A program made the translations under genes and the position numbers. Source: Candidatus Rokuibacteriota bacterium (lineage in GTDB: Bacteria > Methylomirabilota > Methylomirabilia > Rokubacteriales > CSP1-6). Taken from it: a DNA stretch of 64,000 nucleotides. Position 1 is the stretch's first letter, and every line of letters begins with the position of its first letter. Below, in pieces: positions 17,417 through 28,138 of this stretch. The stretch lies in the NCBI GenBank assembly GCA_016184125.1, contig JACPDG010000039.1, positions 62,001 to 126,000 of the forward strand, written 5' to 3'. Under the pieces are notes generated by a model, which saw only the letters and a list, made by a program, of their open reading frames with translations, was not told where the DNA came from and searched no databases.

Positions 17417-19914
17417 GCGCGGGTGACGACGTTGACCAGCCGGCGCGGCACGACGACGACCTTGTCGATGCGGCGGGATCCGACCCACGGTTTCACCTTG
17501 TCGTCGGCGAGCGCGAGCCGCTCGACGTCCGCGTCGCTCGCGTTGACGTCCACGGACAGGCGGCTGCGGATCTTGCCGTCCACCTGCACGACGACGGTCA
17601 CCTCCTCGCGCGCGAGCGCCGTGCCGTCGGCCTCCGGCCAGCGCTGCTTGAAGACGCTCTCCGTGTGGCCGAGACGCTGCCACAGCTCCTCCGTGACGTG
17701 CGGGCAGAAGGGTCCCAGCAGGAGCAGCACCGCCTCGACGGCCTCGCGCAGGAGCGCCGCGCGCTCCGTGGCCGGCATGGCGTCGGCGGAGGCAGCCTCG
17801 AAGGCGTGCAGCGCGTTCACCAGCTCCATCACGGCGGCGATGGCGGTGTTGAAGTGGAAGTCGCGCTCGATGTCGCCGGTGACGCGCTGGATCGTCTCGT
17901 GGATCGTCCGCCGGAACTGCCGTCCGGCATCGGTCGATGGCGTCTCGCAGCGCCGCGCGGCCGCCCGCAGGACGTCCGCATGGCCGACGGCGAAGCGCCA
18001 GATCCGGTTCAGGAACCTGGCCCCGCCCTCGACGCCGCGGTCGTTCCAGTCGAGATCCTTCTCGGGCGGCGCCGCGAAGAGCGAGAACAGGCGGGCGGTG
18101 TCTGCGCCGAGCGTCCGGATGAGGTCATCCGGATCGACGACGTTGCCCTTCGACTTCGACATCTTCGCGCCGTCCTTGATGACCATGCCCTGCGAGAGGA
18201 GCGCCATGAACGGCTCGTCGACCTTCACGAGGGCGAGGTCACGGAGCACCTTCGTGTAGAAGCGCGCGTAGAGCAGGTGCAGCACCGCGTGCTCGATGCC
18301 GCCGATGTACTGATCCACCGGCATCCAGTACTCCGCCGCGGCCCGGTCGAACATCCCGGTCTCGTGGCGCGGGGAGCAGTACCGCAGGAAGTACCACGAC
18401 GACTCGACGAACGTGTCCATCGTGTCGGTGTCGCGGCGCGCGCGCCCGCCGCACCGGGGGCACGGCGCGTTCACGAACGAAGGCGCGCTCGCGAGCGGCG
18501 CGCCCCCCTTGCCGCTGATCTGGACGTCGCGCGGCAGGACGACGGGAAGGTTCTCCTCCTTCTCGGCGACCATGCCGCAGCGCTCGCAGTAGAGCACGGG
18601 AATCGGCGCGCCCCAGTACCGCTGGCGGCTGATGCCCCAGTCGCGGAGCCGGTAGTTGATCGTCGCCTCGCCGAGGCCCTGCGCGACGAGCCAGTCGATC
18701 GCCTGGCGCTTGGCTTCCGCGATCGTCAGGCCGTCGAGAAACCCCGAGTTGATCTTCACGCCGTCGCCGGTGTACGCCTCGCCGGTCCATCCCTCGGGAC
18801 GCTTCACCGTCTCGATGATCTGGAGGTCGTGGCGCTTCGCGAAGTCCCAGTCGCGCTGGTCCTCGCCGGGCACCGCCATGATCGCGCCGGTGCCGTACGT
18901 CATCAGCACGTAGTCGGCGATGAACAGCGGGATCTCGGCGCCGTTGAACGGGTTGACGACCTTCGCGGACAGCCGCAGCCCCCGCTTCGGCCGGTCCTCG
19001 GCGAGCCGCTCGATCTCCGACTGGCGCAGCACCTCCGCACGGAACCGCTCGACCTCCGCACGCTCGGCGGGCATGGTGACCAGCTGATCGACGAGCGGAT
19101 GCTCGGGCGCGAGCACCGCGTACGTCATGCCGAACGCGGTGTCGGGGCGCGTCGTGAACACGCGGATCCTGAGCTCCGGCCGGCCGGCGACGGGCAGGTC
19201 GAACGCCGCGCCCTCGCTGCGTCCGATCCAGTTCTTCTGCATGGTGATCACGCGTTCCGGCCAGCCGGTCAACCGGTCGCACCACGCGAGGAGCTCCTCG
19301 GCATACGCGGTGATCTTGAAGAACCAGCCCTCGATGTCGCGCGGCGTGACCTCGGAGTCGCAGCGCCAGCAGCGGCCGCCCTCCACCTGCTCGTTCGCGA
19401 GGATCGTCTGGCAGGACGGACACCAGTTCACCGTCGAGCGCTTGCGGTACGCGAGGCCGCGCTCCAGCATCTTGACGAAGACCAGCTGCTCCCAGCGGTA
19501 GTACGCCGGATCGCACGTCGTCACCTCGCGGTCCCAGTCGTACGAGAGCCCCATCGTCTTGAGCTGCGACCGCATGTAGTCGATGTTCTCGTACGTCCAG
19601 ATCGCCGGGTGGACGCCGTTGTCGATGGCCGCGTTCTCGGCGGGCAGACCGAACGCGTCCCACCCCATCGGGTGGATCACGTTGTAGCCGCGCATCCACT
19701 TGTAGCGCGCGAGCACGTCGCCGATCGCGTAGACGCGCACGTGGCCCATGTGGATGCGCCCCGAGGGGTACGGAAACATCTCGAGGCAGTAGAACTTCGG
19801 TCGGGCAGGATCCTCGGTGGCGCGGAACTGCTTGCCGTCCTCCCAGATCCGCTGCCACTTCGCCTCGATCGCGCGAAACGGATAGCGATCGCCCGCGGGC
19901 CGGTCGATGGACAT
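17413..19914 (-). CDS. leuS: leucyl-tRNA synthetase
   Basis: EMFPYPSGRIHMGHVRVYAIGDVLAR; KMSKSKGNVVDPD. Confidence 0.98.
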   Translation of the reverse strand: MSIDRPAGDRYPFRAIEAKWQRIWEDGKQFRATEDPARPKFYCLEMFPYPSGRIHMGHVRVYAIGDVLARYKWMRGYNVIHPMGWDAFGLPAENAAIDNGVHPAIWTYENIDYMRSQLKTMGLSYDWDREVTTCDPAYYRWEQLVFVKMLERGLAYRKRSTVNWCPSCQTILANEQVEGGRCWRCDSEVTPRDIEGWFFKITAYAEELLAWCDRLTGWPERVITMQKNWIGRSEGAAFDLPVAGRPELRIRVFTTRPDTAFGMTYAVLAPEHPLVDQLVTMPAERAEVERFRAEVLRQSEIERLAEDRPKRGLRLSAKVVNPFNGAEIPLFIADYVLMTYGTGAIMAVPGEDQRDWDFAKRHDLQIIETVKRPEGWTGEAYTGDGVKINSGFLDGLTIAEAKRQAIDWLVAQGLGEATINYRLRDWGISRQRYWGAPIPVLYCERCGMVAEKEENLPVVLPRDVQISGKGGAPLASAPSFVNAPCPRCGGRARRDTDTMDTFVESSWYFLRYCSPRHETGMFDRAAAEYWMPVDQYIGGIEHAVLHLLYARFYTKVLRDLALVKVDEPFMALLSQGMVIKDGAKMSKSKGNVVDPDDLIRTLGADTARLFSLFAAPPEKDLDWNDRGVEGGARFLNRIWRFAVGHADVLRAAARRCETPSTDAGRQFRRTIHETIQRVTGDIERDFHFNTAIAAVMELVNALHAFEAASADAMPATERAALLREAVEAVLLLLGPFCPHVTEELWQRLGHTESVFKQRWPEADGTALAREEVTVVVQVDGKIRSRLSVDVNASDADVERLALADDKVKPWVGSRRIDKVVVVPRRLVNVVTRA

Positions 19915-19995
19915 GTCTTTGGATATTTACCCGATCGGGAGGGCCGAGGCAAGGGACCGGGCCTCTCGGCGCTGGCCGAGAGGCCGCGGAGAGCA

Positions 19996-20253
19996 CTACT
20001 TCTTCTTCGTCAGCGTGATGCCGCCGGCCTTCGCCGCCTCGTCGCACTTCGCGACGGAGTCGGCGTGCTTGCCCGCCTTGTGCAGCTGCTCGCACTCGTC
20101 GGTCAGCTTCTTGACCCCGGCGGCCTTGCTCGCGTCGGCCACCGTCGCCTCGCGCAGCTGCTTCACCAGCAGCGGGCACTGGGCGGCGTCGACCGTCGCG
20201 ACACCGAACGCCACGGCGGAGCCGAGCGCCAGGATGGACAGGAACGTCTTCAT
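19996..20253 (-). CDS. small secreted hypothetical protein
   Basis: signal peptide MKTFLSILALGSAVAFGVATVDA; 85 aa. Confidence 0.6.
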   Translation of the reverse strand: MKTFLSILALGSAVAFGVATVDAAQCPLLVKQLREATVADASKAAGVKKLTDECEQLHKAGKHADSVAKCDEAAKAGGITLTKKK

Positions 20254-20281
20254 GCAGTCACCCCCTTGTCGAGCGCGATGT

Positions 20282-22141
20282 TCAACACTCGCCGTCAAAA
20301 CGCTCCGCAACCGCCTCCGGTTCCCGCGGGCTGTCGGAGGAGCCTGGGGCGGGATGGAAGTGGTCGTGGATCCGCTGGGCGAGCTTCGGGGTCACCTTGG
20401 GCACGGCGGCGAGCTCCGCGACCGATGCTTCGCGAACACGACGAGCGGAGCCGAGCGTCTTCAGGAGCTCCGTCCGGATCGTCGGGCCGACGCCGGGGAT
20501 CGCGTCGAGCACGGACTGGATCGTGCGCCGGGTCCTGAGCTTCTTGTGGTACGTGACGGCGAAGCGATGCGCCTCGTCCCGGATCTTCTGGAGCGTCTGG
20601 AGCGCGGGCGAGGTCGGGTCGAACAGGAGCGGCTCGACGTCGTCCGGGCGGTAGACCTCCTCGCGCTGCTTCGCGAGCGCGACCACGGGCAGCCAGTCGA
20701 GGCCCAGGTCCGCGAGCGCCTTCAACCCCGCGGTGAGCTGCCCGCGCCCACCGTCGATCATGACGAGGTCCGGGAGCACGCCCGACTCCTCGAGCGCGCG
20801 CGAGAACCGCCGGCGGAGCACCTCGGCGAGCGCCGCAAAGTCGTCGCTCCCCACGACCGTCTTGATCCGGAAGCGCTTGTAGTCGTCCTTCTTCATCTCG
20901 CCGTTCTCCCAGACGACGAGCGCGCCGACCTGCTCGGAGCCCTGCACGTGCGAGATGTCGTACCCCTCGATGCGATTCGGTGGCCCGGGAAGCCCGAGCG
21001 CCGTTCTCAGGTCTTCCTGCACGACCTGCTGCCGGTTGCCGCGCGCGAGTAGACGGTTTTGCAGGGCGATCGCGGCGTTCTGCTCGGCCATCGCGACGAA
21101 CTCGCGCTTGCCGCCGCGCTGCGGCGCGGCGAGCAGCACGCGACGGCCGGCGAGCCCCGAGAGCCACTCGGTGACGAGGTCGCCGTCCGGAACGTCCTCG
21201 GAGACGAGGATCTCCGGCGCCGGACGCACGTCCTTGCCGTAGAACTGGCGGAGGAACGCCGACAGGATCTCGCCGTCGCTCGCGCCCGCCACCTTGTCGA
21301 AAAAGAAGGCCTCCTGACCGACGAGCCGCCCCTTGCGCACGAAGAAGAGCTCGACGCACGCCTCGCTGCCCTGCCGGACGACGCCGACGACGTCCTGGTC
21401 GATCTCGTCCGTCGAGATGATCTTCTGCCGCTCCCGCACTTTCTTGAGCGACTGGATCTGGTCGCGCAGCACCCCGGCACGCTCGAACTTCAGCTCGGCG
21501 GCAGCCTCCTCCATCCGGCGCGTCAGCTCCAGCACGAGGTCCTCGTCCTTCCCCTCCAGGAACCGCTGCACGTCGCGCACGGTGCGCGCGTAGCCCGCCT
21601 CGGTCTCCCACCCCGTGCACGGCGCGTTGCACCGGCCGATCGCGTACTGGATGCAGGGCCGCTCGAGCCGTCCGTCGATCGTGATCGAGCACGTCCGGAG
21701 CGGGAACAGCTGCCGCGTGAGCCGGAGCGTCTCGCGCATCGCGGTGGCCGGGTAGAACGGGCCGTAGTAGGTGGCGCCGTCGTTCTTCACCCGGCGCGCG
21801 ACGAGCAGCCGAGGGAAGGGCTCGTTGGTGGTCAACCGGAGGAACGGGTAGTGCTTGTCGTCGCGAAGGATGATGTTGTAGCGGGGCCGGTGCCGGCGAA
21901 CGAGGTTCGCCTCCAGCATCAGCGCCTCGAGCTCGTTGTCCGTCACGACGTACTCGAGGTCCCGTACCTGCCGCACGAGGGCGTCCGTCTTGGCGTCGCG
22001 GGCGCGCGAGTCCTGGAAATAGGACCTCACCCGGCTCCGGAGCGAGGACGCCTTGCCCACGTAGATGATCTGGCCCTTGGCGTCCTTGTAGAGGTAGACG
22101 CCGGGTCGGTCGGGCAGCCGGGCGAGCTGGTCGTCGAGCAT
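20282..22141 (-). CDS. uvrC: excinuclease ABC subunit C
   Basis: LPDRPGVYLYKDAKGQIIYVGKASSLRSRVRSYF GIY-YIG; IEGYDISHVQG. Confidence 0.96.
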   Translation of the reverse strand: MLDDQLARLPDRPGVYLYKDAKGQIIYVGKASSLRSRVRSYFQDSRARDAKTDALVRQVRDLEYVVTDNELEALMLEANLVRRHRPRYNIILRDDKHYPFLRLTTNEPFPRLLVARRVKNDGATYYGPFYPATAMRETLRLTRQLFPLRTCSITIDGRLERPCIQYAIGRCNAPCTGWETEAGYARTVRDVQRFLEGKDEDLVLELTRRMEEAAAELKFERAGVLRDQIQSLKKVRERQKIISTDEIDQDVVGVVRQGSEACVELFFVRKGRLVGQEAFFFDKVAGASDGEILSAFLRQFYGKDVRPAPEILVSEDVPDGDLVTEWLSGLAGRRVLLAAPQRGGKREFVAMAEQNAAIALQNRLLARGNRQQVVQEDLRTALGLPGPPNRIEGYDISHVQGSEQVGALVVWENGEMKKDDYKRFRIKTVVGSDDFAALAEVLRRRFSRALEESGVLPDLVMIDGGRGQLTAGLKALADLGLDWLPVVALAKQREEVYRPDDVEPLLFDPTSPALQTLQKIRDEAHRFAVTYHKKLRTRRTIQSVLDAIPGVGPTIRTELLKTLGSARRVREASVAELAAVPKVTPKLAQRIHDHFHPAPGSSDSPREPEAVAERFDGEC

Positions 22142-22145
22142 GGGG

Positions 22146-24134
22146 TTACGTCACCGTCTGCTTGCGCAGGGCCTTCACCCGGTCGCGCAGCTCCGCGGCG
22201 CGCTCGAAGTCCAGGCGGCGCGCTGCCTCACGCATCTCGGTTTCCAGCTCCGCGATCCTCTTCTCGAGCGCCGCCGGCGACTCGAACGTCTGCGGCGCCG
22301 GCGCCTCGACGTCGACCGTGTAGTAGTCGCGCTCGTAGATCGTCTGCAGCAGCTCGCGGATCGAGGAGCGGATCGACTCGGGCGTGATGCCGTGCTCGGC
22401 GTTGTACGCCGCCTGGATCTCGCGCCGCCGCTCGGTCTCCTGGATCGCGGCGCGCATCGACCCGGTGATGCGGTCGGCGTACATGATCACCTCGCCATGG
22501 ACGTTCCGCGCCGCGCGCCCGGCCGTCTGGATGAGCGACGTCGCCGACCGGAGATACCCTTCCTTGTCCGCGTCCAGGATCGCGACCAGCGAGACCTCGG
22601 GGATGTCGAGCCCCTCGCGGAGCAGGTTGATGCCGATCAGACAGTCGAACTTGCCGAGCCTCAGATCCCGGATGATCGCCACGCGGTCGAGCGTGTCGAC
22701 GTCCGAGTGCAGGTACCGCACACGCAACCCGGTCTGCTGGTAGTACTCCGTCAGGTCCTCGGCCATGCGCTTCGTCAGCGTCGTGACGAGCACCCGCTCG
22801 TCGCGCTCGGCGCGCAGGCGGACCTCGTGCAGCAGGTCGTCCACCTGGTCGGCCGCAGGACGGACGGTGATCTTCGGGTCCATGAGACCCGTCGGGCGGA
22901 TGATCTGCTCGGCCACCGCGTCGCCGGCGAGCTCGAGCTCGTACTCTCCCGGCGTCGCGGAGACGTACACGGTCTGGCCCGTGAGCCGCGTGAACTCGTC
23001 GAACGTCAGCGGACGGTTGTCGAAGGCCGACGGCAGCCGGAACCCGTACTCGACGAGCGCTTCCTTCCGCGAGCGGTCCCCGTAGTACATCCCCCGGATC
23101 TGGGGCACCGCGACGTGGCTCTCGTCGATGATGACGAGCGCGTCCTTCGGCAGGTAATCGATCAGGACCGGCGGCGGCTCCCCGGCCCGGCGGCCGGTCA
23201 GGTGGCGCGAGTAGTTCTCGATGCCGTGGCAGTACCCGAGCTCGCGGAGCATTTCCATGTCGAAGAGCGTCCGCTGCTCGAGCCGCTGGGCCTCCAGCAG
23301 GCGATTGCGCTGGCGGAGGAACGCCAGGCGCTCGCCGAGCTCCTCCGTGATCGTCTCCAGCGCACGCTCGAGCTGTCCGGCCTCGGTCACGTAGTGGCTC
23401 GCGGGATAGACGTGCGCGGCGTCGTAGCGCTCGAGGAGCGCCCCCTTGAGCGGATCGATCTTCCAGATCGCCTCCACCTCGTCGCCGAAGAGCTCGACAC
23501 GCATCGCGTGCGACTCCTCGTTCGCGGGAAAGATCTCGACGACGTCGCCGCGCACCCGGAACGTGCCGCGATGGAAGTCGTAGTCGTTGCGCTCGTACTG
23601 CACCGCGATCAGCCGCCGGATGATCTCGTCGCGGTCGATCCGGTCGCCCACGCGGAGCGACAGGTGCAGCCCGCGGTACGTCTCCGGCGCGCCGATGCCG
23701 TAGATGCAGGAGACGGACGCCACGACGACGACGTCGCGCCGCTCGAGCAGCGAGCGGGTCGCGGAGTGTCGCATCCGGTCGATCTCGTCGTTGATGAGCG
23801 CGTCCTTCTCGATGTACGTGTCCGACTGCGGGATGTACGCCTCGGGCTGGTAGTAGTCGTAGTACGACACGAAGTACTCGACGGCGTTCTCCGGGAAGAA
23901 CGCCTTGAACTCGCTGAAGAGCTGCGCCGCGAGCGTCTTGTTGGGCGACATGACGAGCGCGGGCCGGTTCAGGTTCGCGATGAGGTTCGCGATCGTGTAC
24001 GTCTTGCCCGATCCGGTCACGCCGCGGAGCACGGCGTGGTCGCGCCCGCTCGCGACGGCGCGCGTGAGGTCCGCGATGGCGGTCGGCTGGTCGCCGCGCG
24101 GGGCGTACTCCGAGGTCAGCTCGAACATCGTCAC
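22146..24134 (-). CDS. uvrB: excinuclease ABC subunit B
   Basis: [41 protein letters not shown]. Confidence 0.98.
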   Translation of the reverse strand: MTMFELTSEYAPRGDQPTAIADLTRAVASGRDHAVLRGVTGSGKTYTIANLIANLNRPALVMSPNKTLAAQLFSEFKAFFPENAVEYFVSYYDYYQPEAYIPQSDTYIEKDALINDEIDRMRHSATRSLLERRDVVVVASVSCIYGIGAPETYRGLHLSLRVGDRIDRDEIIRRLIAVQYERNDYDFHRGTFRVRGDVVEIFPANEESHAMRVELFGDEVEAIWKIDPLKGALLERYDAAHVYPASHYVTEAGQLERALETITEELGERLAFLRQRNRLLEAQRLEQRTLFDMEMLRELGYCHGIENYSRHLTGRRAGEPPPVLIDYLPKDALVIIDESHVAVPQIRGMYYGDRSRKEALVEYGFRLPSAFDNRPLTFDEFTRLTGQTVYVSATPGEYELELAGDAVAEQIIRPTGLMDPKITVRPAADQVDDLLHEVRLRAERDERVLVTTLTKRMAEDLTEYYQQTGLRVRYLHSDVDTLDRVAIIRDLRLGKFDCLIGINLLREGLDIPEVSLVAILDADKEGYLRSATSLIQTAGRAARNVHGEVIMYADRITGSMRAAIQETERRREIQAAYNAEHGITPESIRSSIRELLQTIYERDYYTVDVEAPAPQTFESPAALEKRIAELETEMREAARRLDFERAAELRDRVKALRKQTVT

Positions 24135-24182
24135 ACGTTGTGGCCTTACGTCGGGTCGCTCGTGAAGCGATCACGCGCGAGG

Positions 24183-24331
24183 CGGCTCGGGGGTGGCGCC
24201 GGGGGGTCCGCGCGCCCGCCGCGCTCCGTCACCCACTCGACCCACACGCAGTGCTTCGCACTGCGAGGGTACGAGGGGGTCCCACTCACGCGCGCCGGGC
24301 GCGCGGACCCCCCGGCGCCACCCCCGAGCCG
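24183..24331. mobile_element. MITE-like inverted repeat, 35-bp perfect arms
   Basis: 24183-24217 cggctcgggggtggcgccggggggtccgcgcgccc is the exact reverse complement of 24297-24331; tcacgcg at 24171-24177 and 24333-24339. Confidence 0.7.
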
Positions 24332-24444
24332 GTCACGCGTAGCCGCTCCCCGAATAACCTCCATAGGGTACCGCAGCGTGGCGGTGTCGTTCCGCGCCTG
24401 GCCGCAGGGCGATCGGAGCCCGCCCGCTGGAGAACGCTCCCGGA

Positions 24445-24975
24445 TCAGCCGGGGAGCGGGACGGCCACGAGGTACTTCCGCCACGAGTCGAGCAGCGAGT
24501 GCGCGTGCGGGTGCCTCAGCAAGTGCGTGGAGAAGAGGAACTTCGGGTGCACGGGGTCGCGCAGCAGCCGCATCCCCGCCTCGTGCGGGAGGCGGTTCCC
24601 CTTCTTCAGGTTGCAGCGCAGGCAGGCGGCCACGACGTTCGTCCACGTCGTGTCACCGCCGCGCGAGCGCGGGATGACGTGATCGACGGTCAGCCGCTCG
24701 CCACGCCGGCTGCAGTACTGGCACGAGTAGCCGTCGCGCCGGAGGATGTTCTTCTTGTTGAAGGCCACGCGATCGATGAACGGCTTGCGGATGTACACCG
24801 CGAGCCGGATCACCGCCGGCAGCGAGAACACCGTGGACGGCGACCGGATGACGCGCGGCGAGGCTTCGACGGGCACAGCCTTGCCGTTCAGGAGGAGCGT
24901 GACGGCGCGCCGGGCGTTGGTGAAATGCAGGGGCTCGTACGAGTAGTTGAGCACGAGTACTGCGATTTCATCCAT
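24445..24975 (-). CDS. HNH endonuclease
   Basis: NILRRDGYSCQYCSRRGERLTVDHVIPRSRGGDTTWTNVVAACLRCNLKKGNRL. Confidence 0.88.
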   Translation of the reverse strand: MDEIAVLVLNYSYEPLHFTNARRAVTLLLNGKAVPVEASPRVIRSPSTVFSLPAVIRLAVYIRKPFIDRVAFNKKNILRRDGYSCQYCSRRGERLTVDHVIPRSRGGDTTWTNVVAACLRCNLKKGNRLPHEAGMRLLRDPVHPKFLFSTHLLRHPHAHSLLDSWRKYLVAVPLPG

Positions 24976-25040
24976 CTTGCCCGCTTAGCATAGAGGCCGG
25001 GCGCGGGAGTGTCAAACCGCCATGCGCACCAAAGGGCCGT

Positions 25041-25970
25041 TCAGGCGTACTTCTCGGCCGCCTCGGCCATCATTCCCTCGCGGAGCCCGGCGTCGCTGAC
25101 GACGAGACTCGCGACACCGAGGAGGTCCAGCGTCTCCTCGACGATCGCGAGCCCCGGCAGGACGAGGTCGGCGCGTCCCGGTTCGAGGCACGGCAGCGCC
25201 GCACGCTCCTCGACGGTCAGTGCGGACAGGCGCGCGCCCTGGCGTGCGAGCGCATCGCGCGAGAGCCGATGTCCCTGAACCCGACCCCGGTCGTACGTTT
25301 CGAGGCCGAGATCGAGCGCGGCCAGCGTCGTCACCGTGCCCGCCGTGCCGACGAGCTCGTCCACGTCAGTGGCCTGGATCGACGCCGGCAGCTCGCGGCG
25401 CAGCCGACGGCCGACGTCGTCGGCCATCGCGCGGTAGCGCCCGGCCTCGGCCGGCCGGGGAAACGGAAACTGCTCCGCGAGCGGCACCACGCCGAGTCTG
25501 AGGCTCGTGGCCGCGACGATGGCTCCGTCACGGATGCGGATGTATTCCGTGCTGCCGCCGCCGATGTCGAACACGATGAGCGTCCCCCGCGGCCGCCCCA
25601 GCCCGTCCAGCACACCGCGCACGGCGAGCCGTGCCTCGTCCTCGCCGCTCACGACGTCCACCGGCGCGCCGGTGTCGCGCTCCAGCGTCGCCGCGAACCA
25701 GCGACCGTTGCGCGCGTCACGGATGGCGCTCGTGCCCACGATGCGGATCCGGCTTGCACCGAGCGTGCGCGCGCGCTCGACGTACTCGCGGACCGTCGCG
25801 GCGGTCCTCGCCATCGGTGCCCCGCCGAGCTCGCCGCCCGCGGCCAGACCTTCCCCGAGCCGCGTCACCCGTTGTTCCTCGTGCACCGGCGTCCACGAAC
25901 CGCGGCGTACGACCTCGGCGACGAGGAGCCGAACCGTGTTGCTTCCGAGATCGATGGTGGCCAGGCGCAT
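25041..25970 (-). CDS. Ppx/GppA family phosphatase
   Basis: ATIDLGSNTVRLLVAE; IVFDIGGGSTEY. Confidence 0.9.
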   Translation of the reverse strand: MRLATIDLGSNTVRLLVAEVVRRGSWTPVHEEQRVTRLGEGLAAGGELGGAPMARTAATVREYVERARTLGASRIRIVGTSAIRDARNGRWFAATLERDTGAPVDVVSGEDEARLAVRGVLDGLGRPRGTLIVFDIGGGSTEYIRIRDGAIVAATSLRLGVVPLAEQFPFPRPAEAGRYRAMADDVGRRLRRELPASIQATDVDELVGTAGTVTTLAALDLGLETYDRGRVQGHRLSRDALARQGARLSALTVEERAALPCLEPGRADLVLPGLAIVEETLDLLGVASLVVSDAGLREGMMAEAAEKYA

Positions 25971-25978
25971 GAGACGGC

Positions 25979-26007
25979 GACGCCCCGCCGGTGAGCGGCG
26001 GGGCGTC
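25979..26007. terminator. hairpin (terminator-like, no T tract) between the cytochrome c and ppx genes
   Basis: gacgccccgcc-ggtgagc-ggcggggcgtc. Confidence 0.35.
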
Positions 26008-26030
26008 CTCAGCGTCGGGAGGCGGAGAGT

Positions 26031-26429
26031 CTAGCCGCCCTTCTGGAGCTGGCGGATGTAGTTGACGATCTGCCAGCGCTCCTTCTCGGGCAGGTGCTTC
26101 CACGGCGGCATCGCGCCGCGCCCGTTCGTGATCTTCCAGAAGAGCTCTCCGTCGGTCTCCTTCTTCACCTTGTCCGACGTCCAGTTCCCCGGCTTCGGGT
26201 TCAGCGCGGCGGCCGCCGGGCCGTCACCCTTGCCCTTCGGACCGTGGCACGCCGCGCAGTTGGTCTCGACGGACTTCTTGCCGAGATCGGTCGCCTTCTC
26301 GGGGTTCTTCGTCTTCTTCGCGTCGGCCGGCGCCTTCCACTCGGTCTGCGCCCACACCGCTGCGCCCGTGCCCACGGCAAACATCGCCGCGGTCGCGGCC
26401 ACCACTGCCACGGATCTGAATGCGCCCAT
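26031..26429 (-). CDS. c-type cytochrome (monoheme)
   Basis: signal peptide; CAACHGPKGKGDGPAA; GAMPPWKHLPEKERWQIVNYIR. Confidence 0.88.
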   Translation of the reverse strand: MGAFRSVAVVAATAAMFAVGTGAAVWAQTEWKAPADAKKTKNPEKATDLGKKSVETNCAACHGPKGKGDGPAAAALNPKPGNWTSDKVKKETDGELFWKITNGRGAMPPWKHLPEKERWQIVNYIRQLQKGG

Positions 26430-26537
26430 GCAACCTCCCTCGTCGCGCGGTCTGGAGATGCTCGTGATGGACTTCACGAGGAAACCGGCTCATTACACCG
26501 CGTCAGACGGACGGGGTCAAGGCGCTATTCCGATGGA

Positions 26538-26700
26538 ATGGGGGGCCCCGACATGGCCCCCCATCCCCCCCCGCGTTCGCAACCGCCCCGGCGCAGCCGG
26601 GGCGGTGCTCGGGTACACGCGTGCCCCCCGGGGCCCCGACATGGCCCCCCATCCCTCTGAACGCTCGACGGGACCGGGGTGAACCCGGGCCCGTCTCTAC
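26538..26700 (+). repeat. GC-palindromic modular element (copy 6, tandem dimer)
   Basis: atggggggccccgacatggccccccatcc...aaccgccccggcgcagccggggcggtgctcg; second unit ggggccccgacatggccccccat... Confidence 0.8.
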
Positions 26701-26728
26701 CACACGCCCCGTTCGCGCTCGCGTCAGA

Positions 26729-28138
26729 TCACCGCCCGACGGCGCCGAGCATGTCCTCGACGCTCGTCAGCTTGATGCGCGGGCGTCCAGCGGGCCCGCC
26801 CTTCGAGACCTCGATCTCGTTGAGCCTGAGCCAGTCCGCGTACGAGAAGAAGCGAGGCTGCCGCTCGGTCACGAGCCGCTCCACGGCCTCGCGCGACGGC
26901 GCGGGCGCCGGCCGCACGCGTCCCTCGGCCACGTCCTCGAGCATGCACTGCACGGTCTCCGCGGCGTCCGGCTTGTTCGTCCCGATCACGCCACTCGGCC
27001 CGCGCTTGATCCAGCCCGCCGTGTACTCGCCCGTGATCGGCTGCTTCGTCTCGGGATCGAGCACGCGCCCCGTGTCGTTCAGGATCACGCCCCACGCGTC
27101 GTGGAACGGCACGCCGGGCACGGGCACGCCGCGGTAGCCGACGGACCGGAACACCAGGCCCACGGGGAGAATCTCCATCTGGTCGGTTGCCTTGGCCTGC
27201 ACCGCGCCGCTCGGCGTGGCATACAGCACGTTGCGCACGAGTTTGATCGCCGACACGTGTCCCGTCGGGTCACCGAGGATCTCGACCGGTGACATGAGAA
27301 ACCGCAGCACGAGCCGCCGCGACTTCCCGGTGGCCGGCCGTCCCGCATAGCTCTTGATGATGTCGACCTTCTTCATGGTCGCGCGGTCGTGGGTCTTCTC
27401 GAGCGACTCGCGGCTCACGGGGTCGAGCTCCGCCTCGTCCCCGGGCACGGTGATCTCCGCGTCCGCCAGCTCGCCGAGCTCCTTGATCTCCGGGTTCGTG
27501 AAGGCCGCCTGCGCCGGCCCGCGGCGACCGATCAGGTAGACCTCGCGAATGCGGCTCTTGCGCAGCGCTTCGAGCGCGTGGTCCGCGATGTCCGTCTGAA
27601 GCAGCTCGTCCGCGGTCCGGCACAGGATGCGGGCGACGTCGACGGCCACGTTCCCGACGCCGATGACGGCGACCCGCTCGACGGAGAGGTCGAACGGCTT
27701 GTCGCGGTAGTCCGGGTGCCCGTTGTACCAGGCGACGAACTCGGTCGCCGGGTGGCTGCCCACGAGGTCCTCGCCCGGGATGCCCATGCGCCGGTCGGTC
27801 TGCGCACCCGTGCAGTAGACGACCTGGTGATAGTGCCGTCGCAGATCCTCGACCGACAGCTCCCGGCCGATCTCGACGTTGCCGAAGAACCTCAAGCGCG
27901 GATGCGCGGCGACCTTGTCGAACGAGGCCGTCACCGCCTTGATCTTCTGGTGGTCGGGCGCGACGCCACCGCGCACGAGCCCGAAGGGCGTCGGCAGGCG
28001 GTCGTAGAGATCCACCTCGACGACGACGTTCCGGGCACGCAGGAGATGATCCGCTGCGTAGAAGCCGGTGGGACCGGCGCCGATGATGGCGACGCGGAGC
28101 GGATGCTCCGCCGTTCCGATACCTGTCGCGGGTGTCAT
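26729..28138 (-). CDS. FAD-dependent ferredoxin-NADP+ reductase (FprA/adrenodoxin reductase-like)
   Basis: RVAIIGAGPTGFYAADHLL; YDRLPTPFGLVRGGVAPDHQKIK; VIGVGNVAVDVARIL. Confidence 0.85.
   Translation of the reverse strand: MTPATGIGTAEHPLRVAIIGAGPTGFYAADHLLRARNVVVEVDLYDRLPTPFGLVRGGVAPDHQKIKAVTASFDKVAAHPRLRFFGNVEIGRELSVEDLRRHYHQVVYCTGAQTDRRMGIPGEDLVGSHPATEFVAWYNGHPDYRDKPFDLSVERVAVIGVGNVAVDVARILCRTADELLQTDIADHALEALRKSRIREVYLIGRRGPAQAAFTNPEIKELGELADAEITVPGDEAELDPVSRESLEKTHDRATMKKVDIIKSYAGRPATGKSRRLVLRFLMSPVEILGDPTGHVSAIKLVRNVLYATPSGAVQAKATDQMEILPVGLVFRSVGYRGVPVPGVPFHDAWGVILNDTGRVLDPETKQPITGEYTAGWIKRGPSGVIGTNKPDAAETVQCMLEDVAEGRVRPAPAPSREAVERLVTERQPRFFSYADWLRLNEIEVSKGGPAGRPRIKLTSVEDMLGAVGR

Noticed and set aside
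24445-24975. HNH endonuclease as part of a defence island or homing element
   Set aside because: Stand-alone small HNH gene of a widespread type, with no modification or defence genes adjacent.
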